A DNA stretch of 64,000 nt from Niallia circulans NBRC 13626 (GTDB taxonomy: Bacteria; Bacillota; Bacilli; Bacillales; Cytobacillaceae): positions 248,001 through 312,000 of the forward strand of contig NZ_BCVE01000005.1 of the NCBI RefSeq assembly GCF_001591585.1, read 5' to 3'. Within the stretch, counting starts at the first letter, position 1; every line of letters starts with the position of its first letter. A program made the position numbers and the translations under genes. Of the stretch, positions 9,194-18,007 are shown in pieces. The notes under the pieces were generated by a model. The model made no database searches and was not told the DNA's origin. It saw nothing but the letters and a program-made list of their open reading frames with translations.

Positions 9194-10186
9194 TCACAAC
9201 GTAGAATCGCGAATGATTAATTCGGGAGTAAATAGTAAACGCTGTTTATATTTACTTGGCTGCTCCATTTCTTCCATAAGCAAATCGACTACTTTCGAAG
9301 CCATTTCCTGAACAGGCTGTGCTATAGTCGTTAATGCCGGGGTAATAACCGTTGATAAAATAGTATTATCAAAGCCAACCACCGAAAGTTTATTAGGAAC
9401 TTCTATGTCTAAATTCTTCGCTGCTTTAATAATACCTGTTGCTAATAAATCATTACTTGCAAAAATAGCTGTTGGTCTATTCTCCAATGAAAGAAGCTTC
9501 ATCGCAGCTTCATAGCCCCTTTGATGAGTAGCCTCTGTATAGATAACATATTCATCATATAAAGGGAGATCATATTCTCCTAAAACATCTTTATAACCTA
9601 CTACCCGTTGATGATTACTTCTAATTTTCTCGGCTATCATGGCAATTCGCTGATGTCCTAGCTGTACTAAATGAGAAGTGGCTAAATAACTCCCCTGATA
9701 GTCGTCAACTCTGACGGAATGAATGGGAAGCTTAGGAATATCAGAAGCAATCAGTACAACTGGCAATTGCTGATTTTCAATCACTTCTGCCAATATATCC
9801 GTATTATGAAACTCAGAAGCTATAATTAATCCATCGACACGCTGTCTAGTTAACAAGGATAAATAATTTTTTTCTTTTTCTTCTTCATTATCAGTACTGC
9901 ACATCATGACATGAAAGCCAAGTTCTCTACTTCTATTTTCTACTTTCCGCGCAACTTCTGCATAAAAGGGATTGGATATATCAGAAATAAGAAAACCAAT
10001 TGTTTTCGTCTGCTTTCCCGTTAAGGCAGAAGCCACCACACTTAGTTGGAAATTCAATTCCTTCATAATGCGTTTGACTTTTTTCCGCGTTTCCTCACTA
10101 ATACGTCCCGTATTATTTATAACTTTCGAAACAGTAGAAATAGAAACCCCAGCTTTCTCTGCCACTTGATAAATCGTCGTTTTCAT
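9194..10186 (-). CDS. LacI/GalR-family transcriptional regulator
   Basis: The 330-aa product starts at ATG 10186 behind GTAGGG; the frame is open to 10324 but the first 46 codons lack homology. Residues 1-50 are the LacI helix-turn-helix (TIYQVAEKAGVSISTVSKVI) and hinge (ALTGKQTKTIGFLISDISNPF). The remainder is a type 1 periplasmic-binding-like sensor with VDGLIIASE, SVRVDDYQGSYLATSHL and FASNDLLATGIIKAA. It sits upstream of the iolG-transporter operon on the same strand and probably represses it, with the transported polyol or its product as inducer. Confidence 0.85.
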   Translation of the reverse strand: MKTTIYQVAEKAGVSISTVSKVINNTGRISEETRKKVKRIMKELNFQLSVVASALTGKQTKTIGFLISDISNPFYAEVARKVENRSRELGFHVMMCSTDNEEEKEKNYLSLLTRQRVDGLIIASEFHNTDILAEVIENQQLPVVLIASDIPKLPIHSVRVDDYQGSYLATSHLVQLGHQRIAMIAEKIRSNHQRVVGYKDVLGEYDLPLYDEYVIYTEATHQRGYEAAMKLLSLENRPTAIFASNDLLATGIIKAAKNLDIEVPNKLSVVGFDNTILSTVITPALTTIAQPVQEMASKVVDLLMEEMEQPSKYKQRLLFTPELIIRDSTL

Positions 10187-10224
10187 TACACTAACCCTAC
10201 TTTCCTCAAACACTATAAATTTAA

Positions 10225-10246
10225 ATATAGTATAAGATAATCTTAT
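10225..10246 (-). promoter_or_regulatory. lacI promoter with overlapping palindrome
   Basis: ATAAGATAATCTTAT at 10232-10246 is a perfect inverted repeat (7+1+7). It abuts a leftward -10-like TATACT/TATATT at about 10225-10235. It may be an autoregulatory operator, although it differs from the palindrome before iolG. Confidence 0.4.
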
Positions 10247-10303
10247 TTGCCAGAGTGATGGATCTTGTGAGGACAGTAAATATATGATTCTAAATATAAA
10301 AAA

Positions 10304-10344
10304 GGATGGTTCTATTGAAGTCATTAACCTCTATAGAACCATCC
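10304..10344. terminator. GGACGGTTCT-family hairpin (copy 2)
   Basis: GGATGGTTCTAT at 10304-10315 pairs with ATAGAACCATCC at 10333-10344. The compensating change keeps the stem perfect (G-A for A-C pairing positions of the other copies). It lies just downstream of the dioxygenase gene stop. Confidence 0.75.
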
Positions 10345-10355
10345 CTCTGTTTGCT

Positions 10356-11339
10356 TTACAAGTATTCTTTCTTGATTTCTATATTACTGCGCACGGTGTT
10401 TATTGGTCTTACGAGCTTTTCAATTTTTTCACGGTTTGGTTCGAGAAATGGTGGTAAGGATAATTTTTCTCCTAATGTTTCATATGGCTCGTCTCCCATA
10501 AATCCAGGCCCATCTGTTGCTAATTCAAATAAGATTTGCGGTGCAACATTGGAATATAAAGAACCAAAATAATAGCGCTCTACAAAACCGGAGTTTGGCA
10601 ATTTAAAACTGCTCAAACGTTCTTGCCATTGATCTAATTCGCCACGATCTTCTACTCGGAAAGCAGCATGGTGAACGGTACCAAACCCTTGTCTTGCTTG
10701 TGGAAGAATGGTGTTAAATTCTACGATAACTTGGGCACCATTTCCTCCTTCACCCATTTCAAATAGATGGAATGAACCCTCTTGAGAAGCTTCTTTCATT
10801 AAAAACACTTTTTCTAATACTTCCTTAAAGTAATCCAAGTAAGCAGTCCGAACAAATATTGGTCCTAATCCTATAATCGCGAATTCTAATGGAACTGGTC
10901 CATTTTGCCACGGAGTCCCTGATGCAACTCCTTCATTTTTTTCATCTGAAATCAGTTGATATTGCTGGTCATCAAAATCTACGAATGACAATGTCTTTTT
11001 CCCAAACTGTTCTTGAATTCCTTTATGCTTCACTTCATACTTATCAAAGCGTTTTACCCAATATTCTAAAGCTGCATCTGTCGGCACTCGGAATGATGTT
11101 TTGGAAATCTCATTTGTGCCGTGCACTCCTTTTGGTATTCCAGGAAAATCAAAAAATGTCATATCCGTACCTGGACTGCCGACATCATCCGTGAAATATA
11201 GATGGTAGGTTTGAATATCATCCTGATTTACTGTTTTCTTAACTAATCTTAGCCCTAATACATAGGTAAAAAACTCATAAATTTTTTCGGCACTGCTTGT
11301 AATTGCTGTAATATGATGAAGTCCTTTTAACTCATTCAT
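10356..11339 (-). CDS. VOC-superfamily ring-cleaving dioxygenase (MhqO/MhqE-like)
   Basis: The 327-aa protein starts at ATG 11339 behind TAGGAGGAAATAAATA. Two vicinal-oxygen-chelate halves are visible: residues 5-130 beginning LKGLHHITAITSSAEKIYEF, and 150-310 with GFGTVHHAAFRVED. Metal ligands are the early His (HHIT), the second-half His (VHHAAF) and a Glu near FELATDGPGF. The family includes the Bacillus Mhq enzymes that degrade catechols and quinones during thiol-reactive stress. MhqR-like boxes in its promoter region support that role. It appears monocistronic. Confidence 0.85.
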   Translation of the reverse strand: MNELKGLHHITAITSSAEKIYEFFTYVLGLRLVKKTVNQDDIQTYHLYFTDDVGSPGTDMTFFDFPGIPKGVHGTNEISKTSFRVPTDAALEYWVKRFDKYEVKHKGIQEQFGKKTLSFVDFDDQQYQLISDEKNEGVASGTPWQNGPVPLEFAIIGLGPIFVRTAYLDYFKEVLEKVFLMKEASQEGSFHLFEMGEGGNGAQVIVEFNTILPQARQGFGTVHHAAFRVEDRGELDQWQERLSSFKLPNSGFVERYYFGSLYSNVAPQILFELATDGPGFMGDEPYETLGEKLSLPPFLEPNREKIEKLVRPINTVRSNIEIKKEYL

Positions 11340-11360
11340 TATTTATTTCCTCCTATTAAT

Positions 11361-11378
11361 TATCTCGAAATTGAGATA
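11361..11378. promoter_or_regulatory. MhqR-like operator, downstream box
   Basis: TATCTCGAAATTGAGATA has perfect inverted arms TATCTC/GAGATA around a 6-base centre. It resembles the Bacillus subtilis MhqR target, which has the same arms. It lies in the 5' untranslated region, 22 bases before the dioxygenase start. Confidence 0.7.
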
Positions 11379-11407
11379 TTTATATAAAAAAATATAATTA
11401 ATTAAGA

Positions 11408-11425
11408 TATCTTTAATTCGAAATA
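11408..11425. promoter_or_regulatory. MhqR-like operator, promoter-proximal degenerate box
   Basis: TATCTTTAATTCGAAATA has the same 6-6-6 layout with two arm mismatches. It directly abuts the -10 element, so it would cover the transcription start. Confidence 0.55.
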
Positions 11426-11454
11426 ATTTTATCACTTTATTACTTTTTGGTCAA
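11426..11454 (-). promoter_or_regulatory. Sigma-A promoter of the dioxygenase gene
   Basis: On the minus strand, TTGACC (11454-11449) and TAAAAT (11431-11426) are separated by exactly 17 bases. Confidence 0.75.
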
Positions 11455-11510
11455 TAGGAAAGAATTTCTATCGTGAAAAGAAAAAGTCACTTCTTCTTTT
11501 GTTTATAATA

Positions 11511-11723
11511 ATGGAGGTATATAAGGATGTTTGGATATTATGACAGAAATTATTGCAGACAAACTGTTATTTACTGCGCCCTCTAAAAGTTAAAAAGGCA
11601 ATAAATACATTCTGTAGAGGTGCTTATGGATTATATCAGGATGGTCCAAGTGTAGAAGAGTATAGTCAACATTGTCAGGGATTTGCTATTTTAACTAAAA
11701 CAGTTGGGAAAGAAAATAGTTAG
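11511..11723 (+). pseudogene. Short gene relic
   Basis: A GGAGG-preceded start region is followed by protein-like sequence that changes frame: one frame ends at 11591 (TAA), and another continues through AYGLYQDGPSVEEYSQHCQG to a stop at 11721-11723. The latter segment reads like a conserved glycoside-hydrolase (rhamnosidase-like, six-hairpin) C-terminal piece. The similarity is from memory and weak. It is much too short for such an enzyme and is best treated as debris. Confidence 0.35.
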
Positions 11724-11853
11724 TACTACTGATTTATGAAGTTCACTGTGTTGGAAATACTGTTGCTTAAAAGTTAATTTAAAAGATTTGGCAGCCCATA
11801 TTGCAACCAAATCTTTTAGGCATAGTATTTATTACTTTTTCCAATTATATACT

Positions 11854-13071
11854 TCAAAAAGTAAGCGGAATTTCTTTTGCTCCGCGAATAATAATCCCAG
11901 GTCGCCATTCAATTGTGTTTAAATCCTCTTTTAATTTTATTTGCGGTATTTTTTTCAGCAGTTTATTAATCGCAATTTCACCTTCCAGTCTTGCGAGTGG
12001 AGCTCCCAGACAGAAATGAACTCCTTTACCAAACGCGATATGGGTATTAGCTTCACGGGTTATATCAAATGAATCTGGTTCAATAAAGTGATTATCGTCA
12101 CGGTTGGCAGCTGCTAATGCTATAAATACCATATCCCCCTTTTTAATATGTTTTCCTTCAATGATGACATCCTCTGTTGCAAAACGGACATTGCTAACTT
12201 CGGCAGGACCGTTATATCTCAATATTTCTTCAATTGCACCATGAATAAGCTCAGGGTGAGATACTAATTTTTCTTTCTGTTCAGGATGTTCTAATAAGGC
12301 AAGAATACCATTCCCAATAAGATTAACAGTTGTTTCATGACCGGCAATGATTAAAACGAAAACAAGTGCATATAATTCATTTTCACTTAATACATCTCCT
12401 TCATCCTCCACACGCAGAAGATCACTAATTAAGTCATCTTGAAGATGCCTTCTTCTTTCGGCAATTAATTCCTCTAAATACTGGATAAAGGAAATCATCG
12501 CGTTTTCAGTCTTTTGAGAAAGCTCTGGATTACTAACTCCTTCCATGATCACATTCGACCATTCCCTGAATTTTTCCTGATCTTTTAAGGGAACACCCAA
12601 CATTTCGCATATAACAATAATAGGAAGCGGAAAGGCATAGTCCTCTATCAAGTTGATTTCTTGTTTATGCTCAACTTGAAAAAGTAACTCTTCTGCAATT
12701 TCCTCTATTCTTCCTCTAAGATTCTCAACCATTTTTGGTGTGAAAGCCTTTTGGATTAAACGTCGTAATCGGCGATGATCTTTCGGGTCTACACTAAGTA
12801 AGTTTCTGGAAATTATTTCTTGGTGTGGAGGCAGATTTCCTTTAATAGAAGAGTGGACAGGATAATTTGTAACAAAACGAGAGTCAGCTAACAGTTTGGC
12901 GGCATCTTTATATCTTGATATAATCCAGGCAAATTGTCCATTTGGCAATAGAAATCGATGTACTGGATCATTTTTACGAATCTCAGCATAGGCTGGATAT
13001 GGATTATCGATAAATTTTGTGTTTAGGAAATCAATTTTTGAATTATTGCCATTATGGTTCAGTATAGTCAT
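11854..13071 (-). CDS. Cytochrome P450
   Basis: This 405-aa soluble bacterial P450 starts at ATG 13071 behind GAGGAGGAACATTTA. Diagnostic motifs are all present: the I-helix AGHETTVNL near residue 245, the K-helix EEILRY near 285, and the heme ligand loop FGKGVHFCLGAPLARLEG with Cys near 353. It belongs to the CYP107/CYP109-like soluble class that needs separate ferredoxin and reductase partners, none of which is adjacent. It would hydroxylate a small lipophilic substrate such as a fatty acid, terpenoid or xenobiotic; the substrate is unknown. It appears monocistronic. Confidence 0.92.
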   Translation of the reverse strand: MTILNHNGNNSKIDFLNTKFIDNPYPAYAEIRKNDPVHRFLLPNGQFAWIISRYKDAAKLLADSRFVTNYPVHSSIKGNLPPHQEIISRNLLSVDPKDHRRLRRLIQKAFTPKMVENLRGRIEEIAEELLFQVEHKQEINLIEDYAFPLPIIVICEMLGVPLKDQEKFREWSNVIMEGVSNPELSQKTENAMISFIQYLEELIAERRRHLQDDLISDLLRVEDEGDVLSENELYALVFVLIIAGHETTVNLIGNGILALLEHPEQKEKLVSHPELIHGAIEEILRYNGPAEVSNVRFATEDVIIEGKHIKKGDMVFIALAAANRDDNHFIEPDSFDITREANTHIAFGKGVHFCLGAPLARLEGEIAINKLLKKIPQIKLKEDLNTIEWRPGIIIRGAKEIPLTF

Positions 13072-13361
13072 TAAATGTTCCTCCTCATTTAATTAATCTT
13101 ATAATTGATTTTAACTTTTTACCCCAATTAACAAAGAAAGAATGCTGCTCGGACGATAAAGCCCATCCCCTATTGCTTGTTCTGCAACGAAACTTAAACA
13201 GCATCGTAATTCCCACAACTTTATTCGTCCAGGTTAATTTCATTTCATATGAGTTTTTATTAATGACTTCTAAATTAGTGTAAATAAATATTACCTCTAA
13301 ATTCAATTTTGTAATAATATCAGTATGTTTAATATTCCTCTATCACTCTATTTAAATCTCT
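13072..13361. other. Intergenic region, no supported gene
   Basis: This AT-rich stretch lies between the P450 gene and the broken nucleotidyltransferase. A 73-codon frame on the minus strand has no recognisable domain or good ribosome binding site, so I do not call it. It probably carries the P450 promoter. Confidence 0.4.
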
Positions 13362-14155
13362 TTACCATTCTGCTAGAACAGGGCGATTCTTATACCACCA
13401 TAATTCATTATCATCAATCGATCTGCTCAAAATAGCTGCCGTATCATTTGATACATTCCAATCACAAAAATTTAAGATAGAAAATACAAAATCGTTTTTT
13501 GTATCTTCATCGAGTTTTTGTAAAAATAAATTGGCTTTATTTGCAATATCTTGCGGTTTTTGATCCAGTTCGCTGAGCGTGGAAATTAATCCCTTTTGAC
13601 AAGGATATAGTTTCTCATTGTAAGCTAGTAACATTCTTGAACCAAACAAAACAATGTCCGTGGCAACTCTTGTTTTTAAATAGACATTATTTGTGATGAT
13701 AGCCTGTTCCCAAAAATAAAAGTTATTTAGCATGAGAGCACTGTAAAATGATATTATTTTTTCTTCCTTTTCCCAGACTGGATAAATAGGGATTTTCTTA
13801 ATTAGCTCAACTATTTCAGAATCATGGGTAAATATACATTGGGCTCCTACGAAGGCATTTCGAGTAGGTTCACTTCCAACTTTAGAAGCTTGGTGAGATA
13901 ATCTTTTGTAAAGTATTTTATGTCAAAATAACCCTTCTCATAAGTGCAGTTATCCGTAATTACTTCTGAAAGCCTATTTTGTTTTGTAAGTTCCTCATAC
14001 TTCTCATCACTAACAATTAACATGATATCTACATCAGAATCTATTCTTTCTTTACCTTTTGCAATCGATCCTCCTAAAATGGCAGCTATGATTTCTAAAT
14101 TATCTTTATATATATTAATGAAATTGTTAATGGAATCTTGATGATGTTTGTACAT
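13362..14155 (-). pseudogene. Frameshifted nucleotidyltransferase-domain protein
   Basis: The ATG at 14155 (behind GGGAGTG) opens a nucleotidyltransferase fold: AAILGGSIAKGKERIDSD followed by VDIMLIV, the GS...DxD signature. That frame ends at 13847. The minus-strand sequence then continues in a second frame with no stop through KVGSEPTRNAFVGAQCIF to MLNNFYFWEQ and a helical C-terminal half, ending at 13362. The two halves join into one ~264-residue protein if a single base is restored between about 13875 and 13900. The break is therefore a one-base deletion in that interval or an assembly error. When intact, such small antibiotic-nucleotidyltransferase-like proteins have diverse or unknown substrates. 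Confidence 0.75.
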
Positions 14156-14530
14156 ACAATTATCACTCCCTTTTTTATTTTTTACTAACTATATTCCATC
14201 AAAGTATATGTAGTTCTTGCTGTTTTAGAAATTCCAGGAAAAAACGCCCTTTCAGTAGAAGAAGATCTTATAACATTTAGCTTCATGTTATCCTGTCCTT
14301 TCTAATCTCAAATTAATTGATTGTATTGGTAAAAACACCAATAAGGAATTCGAAATATAATGTTAGCGCTTTCTTATATGTTATAACATTTTATTATTTT
14401 TCAATTAAAAAATATGGTGTTTTCATTTTATTTTTAGAACTTCTTTTTTATCATTTATATTATTATTGCAATTTTTATATAAGCTTTTATACGTGCTTAA
14501 ACAATGCACATAATTTTTCTGGCGAAAATA
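14156..14530. other. Intergenic region, no supported gene
   Basis: This very AT-rich stretch contains only a hydrophobic, phenylalanine- and tyrosine-rich frame with no ribosome binding site. I see no gene or repeat. Confidence 0.4.
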
Positions 14531-15217
14531 TGGACTAACTAGAGCTCTAGCGAAATGGACAAACGATTTTCAATTACTTTCTGAATTAGCTCCATTGCAT
14601 TTAACACAACGCTATCTGATTGGATTCGATTTACTCCAATCGTGATTTTATGAGCTCATAACACATCGAATAAAAGAGAAGGCTTATACTTGCTTCCTTC
14701 CTTTTCAACAAATGGCAGAAGTGAAACTCTCTGGATTTCCTGCATGTCATTTAAATACTTTGTATACACATCTGTACAAACCGAATCCTTAGAGCTTTCA
14801 TTTTGGGATATCCAATTAAGCTTTTTTTCATTAATTAATCTCTTAGAATCTCAAGGAATTGCAAAAGATAGCAGCTATGTGATCGCAGAAAAGGTTGTTC
14901 AGTTTTTACGAGAAAATGATCATCTTCCTCTAACAAACGATACATTAACCGCTCATTTTAACATACATGAAAATACAATATCTAAATACATGAAACTATT
15001 TTATTAATTCACCGCATTAGAGTATTTAAATTCTTATCGGTTAGAGCAAGCAAGAATCTTACTATTAAAAACAGATAACACCATTCAAACAATTTCAGAA
15101 AAATGCGGCTTCACATACAGCCAATACTTCTCAAGCATCTTCAAGAAAAAATATTGCATTTCTTCTTTAAACTACCGAAAAAAACATTTAAAAAAAGAAG
15201 CAAAAAGACGGTTCTAA
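14531..15217 (+). pseudogene. Decayed AraC-family regulator
   Basis: Protein-like pieces in changing frames (ALAKWTNDFQLLSELAPLHL, then LESQGIAKDSSYVIAEKVVQ) lead into the AraC helix-turn-helix region. The final frame reads ...NIHENTISKYMKLFY, stops at TAA 15005-15007, and continues in the same frame as FTALEYLNSYRLEQARILL, TIQTISEKCGFTYSQYFSSI, FKKKY to TAA at 15215-15217. That second helix-turn-helix is a standard AraC signature. A nonsense codon within the DNA-binding domain plus upstream frame breaks make it non-functional. Its stop lies inside the following hairpin. Confidence 0.75.
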
Positions 15218-15244
15218 TGAAGATATCCCTCACTAGAACCGTCT
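15206..15244. terminator. GGACGGTTCT-family hairpin (copy 3)
   Basis: AGACGGTTCTA at 15206-15216 pairs exactly with TAGAACCGTCT at 15234-15244. It lies between the convergent AraC relic and the next gene. Confidence 0.75.
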
Positions 15245-15255
15245 CTCTGCTGTTC

Positions 15256-17085
15256 TCATCTCACCAACTGCTTGGCCAATTTCCGTTCTTCTTTATCTTT
15301 TGTTGTGCTGATTATAGTTCTAAGGCTGTGTTGTATTTCTGGTAACTGCCTTATAGCTGGGGACCATTCTGCCAACACGCTTAATCCCTGCCAGCGTAAG
15401 CTCTCATTTTTAGTTTCCAGTGCTGCGCGGACTAATGGAGCCCCTACACCCTCAAATTCATGTAAATCTTGAATAATATACTCTAGACAATACTGTTCTT
15501 CCAGCGATAAACTGGATATAGAAAAATGTGTTTCTGCGAAGGCACAAAGATCTTGAATAGACTGTAAATCCCTTGTTTCCATGATAGCACCATACAATAT
15601 ACTGTTTGTCGGCTCTTTCTTCAGCTTTTCAAATAATAGTGCCGTAATGTCTAATTGATAGAATCGAGCTATCTCCATTGCTCGGAAATCTACCTTCTCG
15701 CTCGATTGTAATACATCCAATGCCAGCTGTGACCATTTAGGGTTGTCTATGAACGGTTGAACAGCTTCTTGAATTGCCCTGCGTTCATGCGGCTTCCATT
15801 GTCCATTTAATCGCTCTTCCCAAATGTCATCTTCGGCATGAACAAATTCGCTTATTTTCATTATCGGATAAAAATCCTCCAAGCTTTCACAGTGGGTTGC
15901 GGCGTGGTGAAGGAAGCGAGTCATTACAGCACTGGCGTAAGGATATTGATCCATGCCGTCTTGATTTTCATCGTCTAATAAGCCTTCTATAATCATAGCC
16001 GCTCCCGTGTATAGCTCCTTGGAAATATTCACTTCGTAGAGCGCAACATCTAGCTCTCCCTTTACTGCACAACGATGCGCTAGGAAATCAGCAAATTTCC
16101 TATTTTCACATCCTTTTGTAAGCAGCCAATACTTCATTTCTGGCGTTTTCGCTTCCACTAGCTCAATCGCTGTCATTTTACCAATCCCTTGGACAGATTG
16201 AACTAGTTTCCATATTTGATCATTTACTCCCTTCCCTCCGCTTCTTATAGCGAATATAGCATATGGGGTAAACTCATCGTGCAAGCCGATTGTATATAAG
16301 AGCTCCTGATATTCCTCACAGTTCGTAAACCCGAGAACCAGAATAGCAAATTTAACAACATCTCTATGTGCAGCATGCTCTAATAGCCATAATGCCTCTT
16401 GCTGTGCCATGTGTTCATCCAATTCTGCTTGCCCTAACTGGTCAAGAAGCTCATCTCGATAGATGGCAATATGGTCAAAAATAATTTGATCATATGTCGC
16501 CTTTCTTGTTTTTATAGTGGGTTGTTCCAGCTGTTCTTTAAAAAGCTTCATCAGCTTACTCACAAAAAATGGCGTTTTCGGTTCATTCACGATTATATCA
16601 AATAACCCTGGCTCCAATGGTGGATTATCTTCTCCAAAAAAGTACGTATCATCTGGTAGAGTATTTTCTACTATTCTATTATTTTCTAGAACTTGTCGTT
16701 GAATAAACGGAACTATTTTCTCTTTATGGTCCCAGGGCAGAAATTCAAGTTTTTCGGATTCCTGCAGAACAGTCTCATTATCAATTTTGATGCTGCAGTT
16801 TAAACTTACGTAGCCACCAATTTTTACAGAGACTTTATGCTTTTTCCCATCTTCCAAAGTGAGGACTCCCGATAGCTTTGTATAAGGAATAATATGCGAT
16901 AGTATTGATTTCCGTTTATTTTGGGCTACCGTTATCCCGTCAATGATAAGCAACTCTTCTTTCATTTGATTGATCACTTCTATCACATGTCCTTTATAAT
17001 GAACGGTCCAACTCTTTTGAACCTCTTTCTCTATATCCTTTTTTAAATTCCGCATTTCATGTTTTAATTCATCTTTAAAGCCCAT
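15256..17085 (-). CDS. Conserved hypothetical helical-repeat protein
   Basis: The 609-aa product starts at ATG 17085, behind AGAGGAGGAATGGC. I do not recognise a named family. Residues 1-20 are charged and helical (FKDELKHEMRNLKKDIEKEV). Residues 25-110 look like a small beta domain (SWTVHYKGHVIEVINQ, VSVKIGGYVSLNC). The rest is a run of amphipathic helices of HEAT/ARM character (for example YASAVMTRFLHHAATHCESL and PLVRAALETKNESLRWQGL). There is no signal peptide or membrane segment, so it is probably a cytosolic scaffold. It is monocistronic and converges on the AraC relic. Confidence 0.6.
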   Translation of the reverse strand: MGFKDELKHEMRNLKKDIEKEVQKSWTVHYKGHVIEVINQMKEELLIIDGITVAQNKRKSILSHIIPYTKLSGVLTLEDGKKHKVSVKIGGYVSLNCSIKIDNETVLQESEKLEFLPWDHKEKIVPFIQRQVLENNRIVENTLPDDTYFFGEDNPPLEPGLFDIIVNEPKTPFFVSKLMKLFKEQLEQPTIKTRKATYDQIIFDHIAIYRDELLDQLGQAELDEHMAQQEALWLLEHAAHRDVVKFAILVLGFTNCEEYQELLYTIGLHDEFTPYAIFAIRSGGKGVNDQIWKLVQSVQGIGKMTAIELVEAKTPEMKYWLLTKGCENRKFADFLAHRCAVKGELDVALYEVNISKELYTGAAMIIEGLLDDENQDGMDQYPYASAVMTRFLHHAATHCESLEDFYPIMKISEFVHAEDDIWEERLNGQWKPHERRAIQEAVQPFIDNPKWSQLALDVLQSSEKVDFRAMEIARFYQLDITALLFEKLKKEPTNSILYGAIMETRDLQSIQDLCAFAETHFSISSLSLEEQYCLEYIIQDLHEFEGVGAPLVRAALETKNESLRWQGLSVLAEWSPAIRQLPEIQHSLRTIISTTKDKEERKLAKQLVR

Positions 17086-17314
17086 GCCATTCCTCCTCTT
17101 TTTTGAACACAACAAAAATGGATAGTTTAGTATATTCACCCATATCTACCCATATTTCTATTAAATACTATCTTTCCCTTTTAGGAAAGACTTTCAGTAA
17201 AAAAAGACGCAAAAGGACAGTTCCCCTCTCGTCCTATTATTTGGTATAGTAAATTTATATTTCCACTCCACATCCCTAGCATTTATCATGTTTAAACCAA
17301 AAAGGAGATAGAAA

Positions 17315-18007
17315 ATGAGTCGAAAAATACTACTTGTTGAAGATGAAGAGGATCTGTCGAAATTATTAGAGCTATATTTAAGAAATGAAGGATACATCGT
17401 TACAACCGTTCATGATGGGCAGCTTGCCTTAGAGTATATTGAAAATACAGAGTACGATCTAGCCATATTAGATGTAATGGTACCTAATGTCGATGGGTTT
17501 GAATTATGCCAGAAAATTCGAGAAAAATACTACTATCCCATCATTATGTTAACAGCCAAAATAGAGGATTTCGATAAAATTACCGGTTTAACAATTGGTG
17601 CTGATGATTATATTACGAAACCTTTTAATCCTCTCGAGGTAATGGCTAGAGTGAAAACTGTTTTGCGTCGTTATACGAGCTACAACGAAAAAACAGGAAA
17701 ACAGCAGGTCGAGGAGCATGATATTAGAGGATTAAAAATAAACAAAGCAACCCACACCTGTTCTTTATTTGGGGAACCAATCGATTTAACTCCAATTGAG
17801 TTTTCCATCCTGTGGTATTTAGCCGAAAATCAGGGCAAAGTCATTCCCTCTGAAGAACTGTTTGAGAATGTTTGGGGAGAGAAGTTTTTAGAAAACAACA
17901 ATACGGTTATGGCACATATTGCGAGACTGCGAGAAAAACTCAAGGAGCCTGTCAAAAAGCCGAAATTTATTAAAACCGTTTGGGGAGTGGGGTATAAAGT
18001 TGAATAA
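17315..18007 (+). CDS. OmpR/PhoB-family response regulator (VanR-like)
   Basis: This 230-aa protein starts at ATG 17315 behind AAAAAGGAGATAGAA. The receiver domain (1-120) has the acidic pair VEDEED, phospho-acceptor Asp in LAILDVMVPNVDG near 53, Thr in MLTAK and Lys in DYITKPF. The winged helix (about 130-230) has TPIEFSILWYLAENQGKVI and VMAHIARLREKL. Overall it most resembles VanR-type regulators. It overlaps the kinase gene by 8 bases and probably controls the downstream transporter genes. Confidence 0.92.
   Translation: MSRKILLVEDEEDLSKLLELYLRNEGYIVTTVHDGQLALEYIENTEYDLAILDVMVPNVDGFELCQKIREKYYYPIIMLTAKIEDFDKITGLTIGADDYITKPFNPLEVMARVKTVLRRYTSYNEKTGKQQVEEHDIRGLKINKATHTCSLFGEPIDLTPIEFSILWYLAENQGKVIPSEELFENVWGEKFLENNNTVMAHIARLREKLKEPVKKPKFIKTVWGVGYKVE

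Noticed and set aside
13847-13900. Programmed frameshift in the nucleotidyltransferase
   Set aside because: No slippery heptamer or downstream stimulatory structure is visible, so a plain deletion is simpler.
14317-14538. 73-codon hydrophobic ORF
   Set aside because: AT-driven composition, no ribosome binding site and no recognisable domain.
17210-17240. Seventh GGACGGTTCT hairpin
   Set aside because: Only GGACAGTTC and a short GTCC remain; the stem is too degraded to call.
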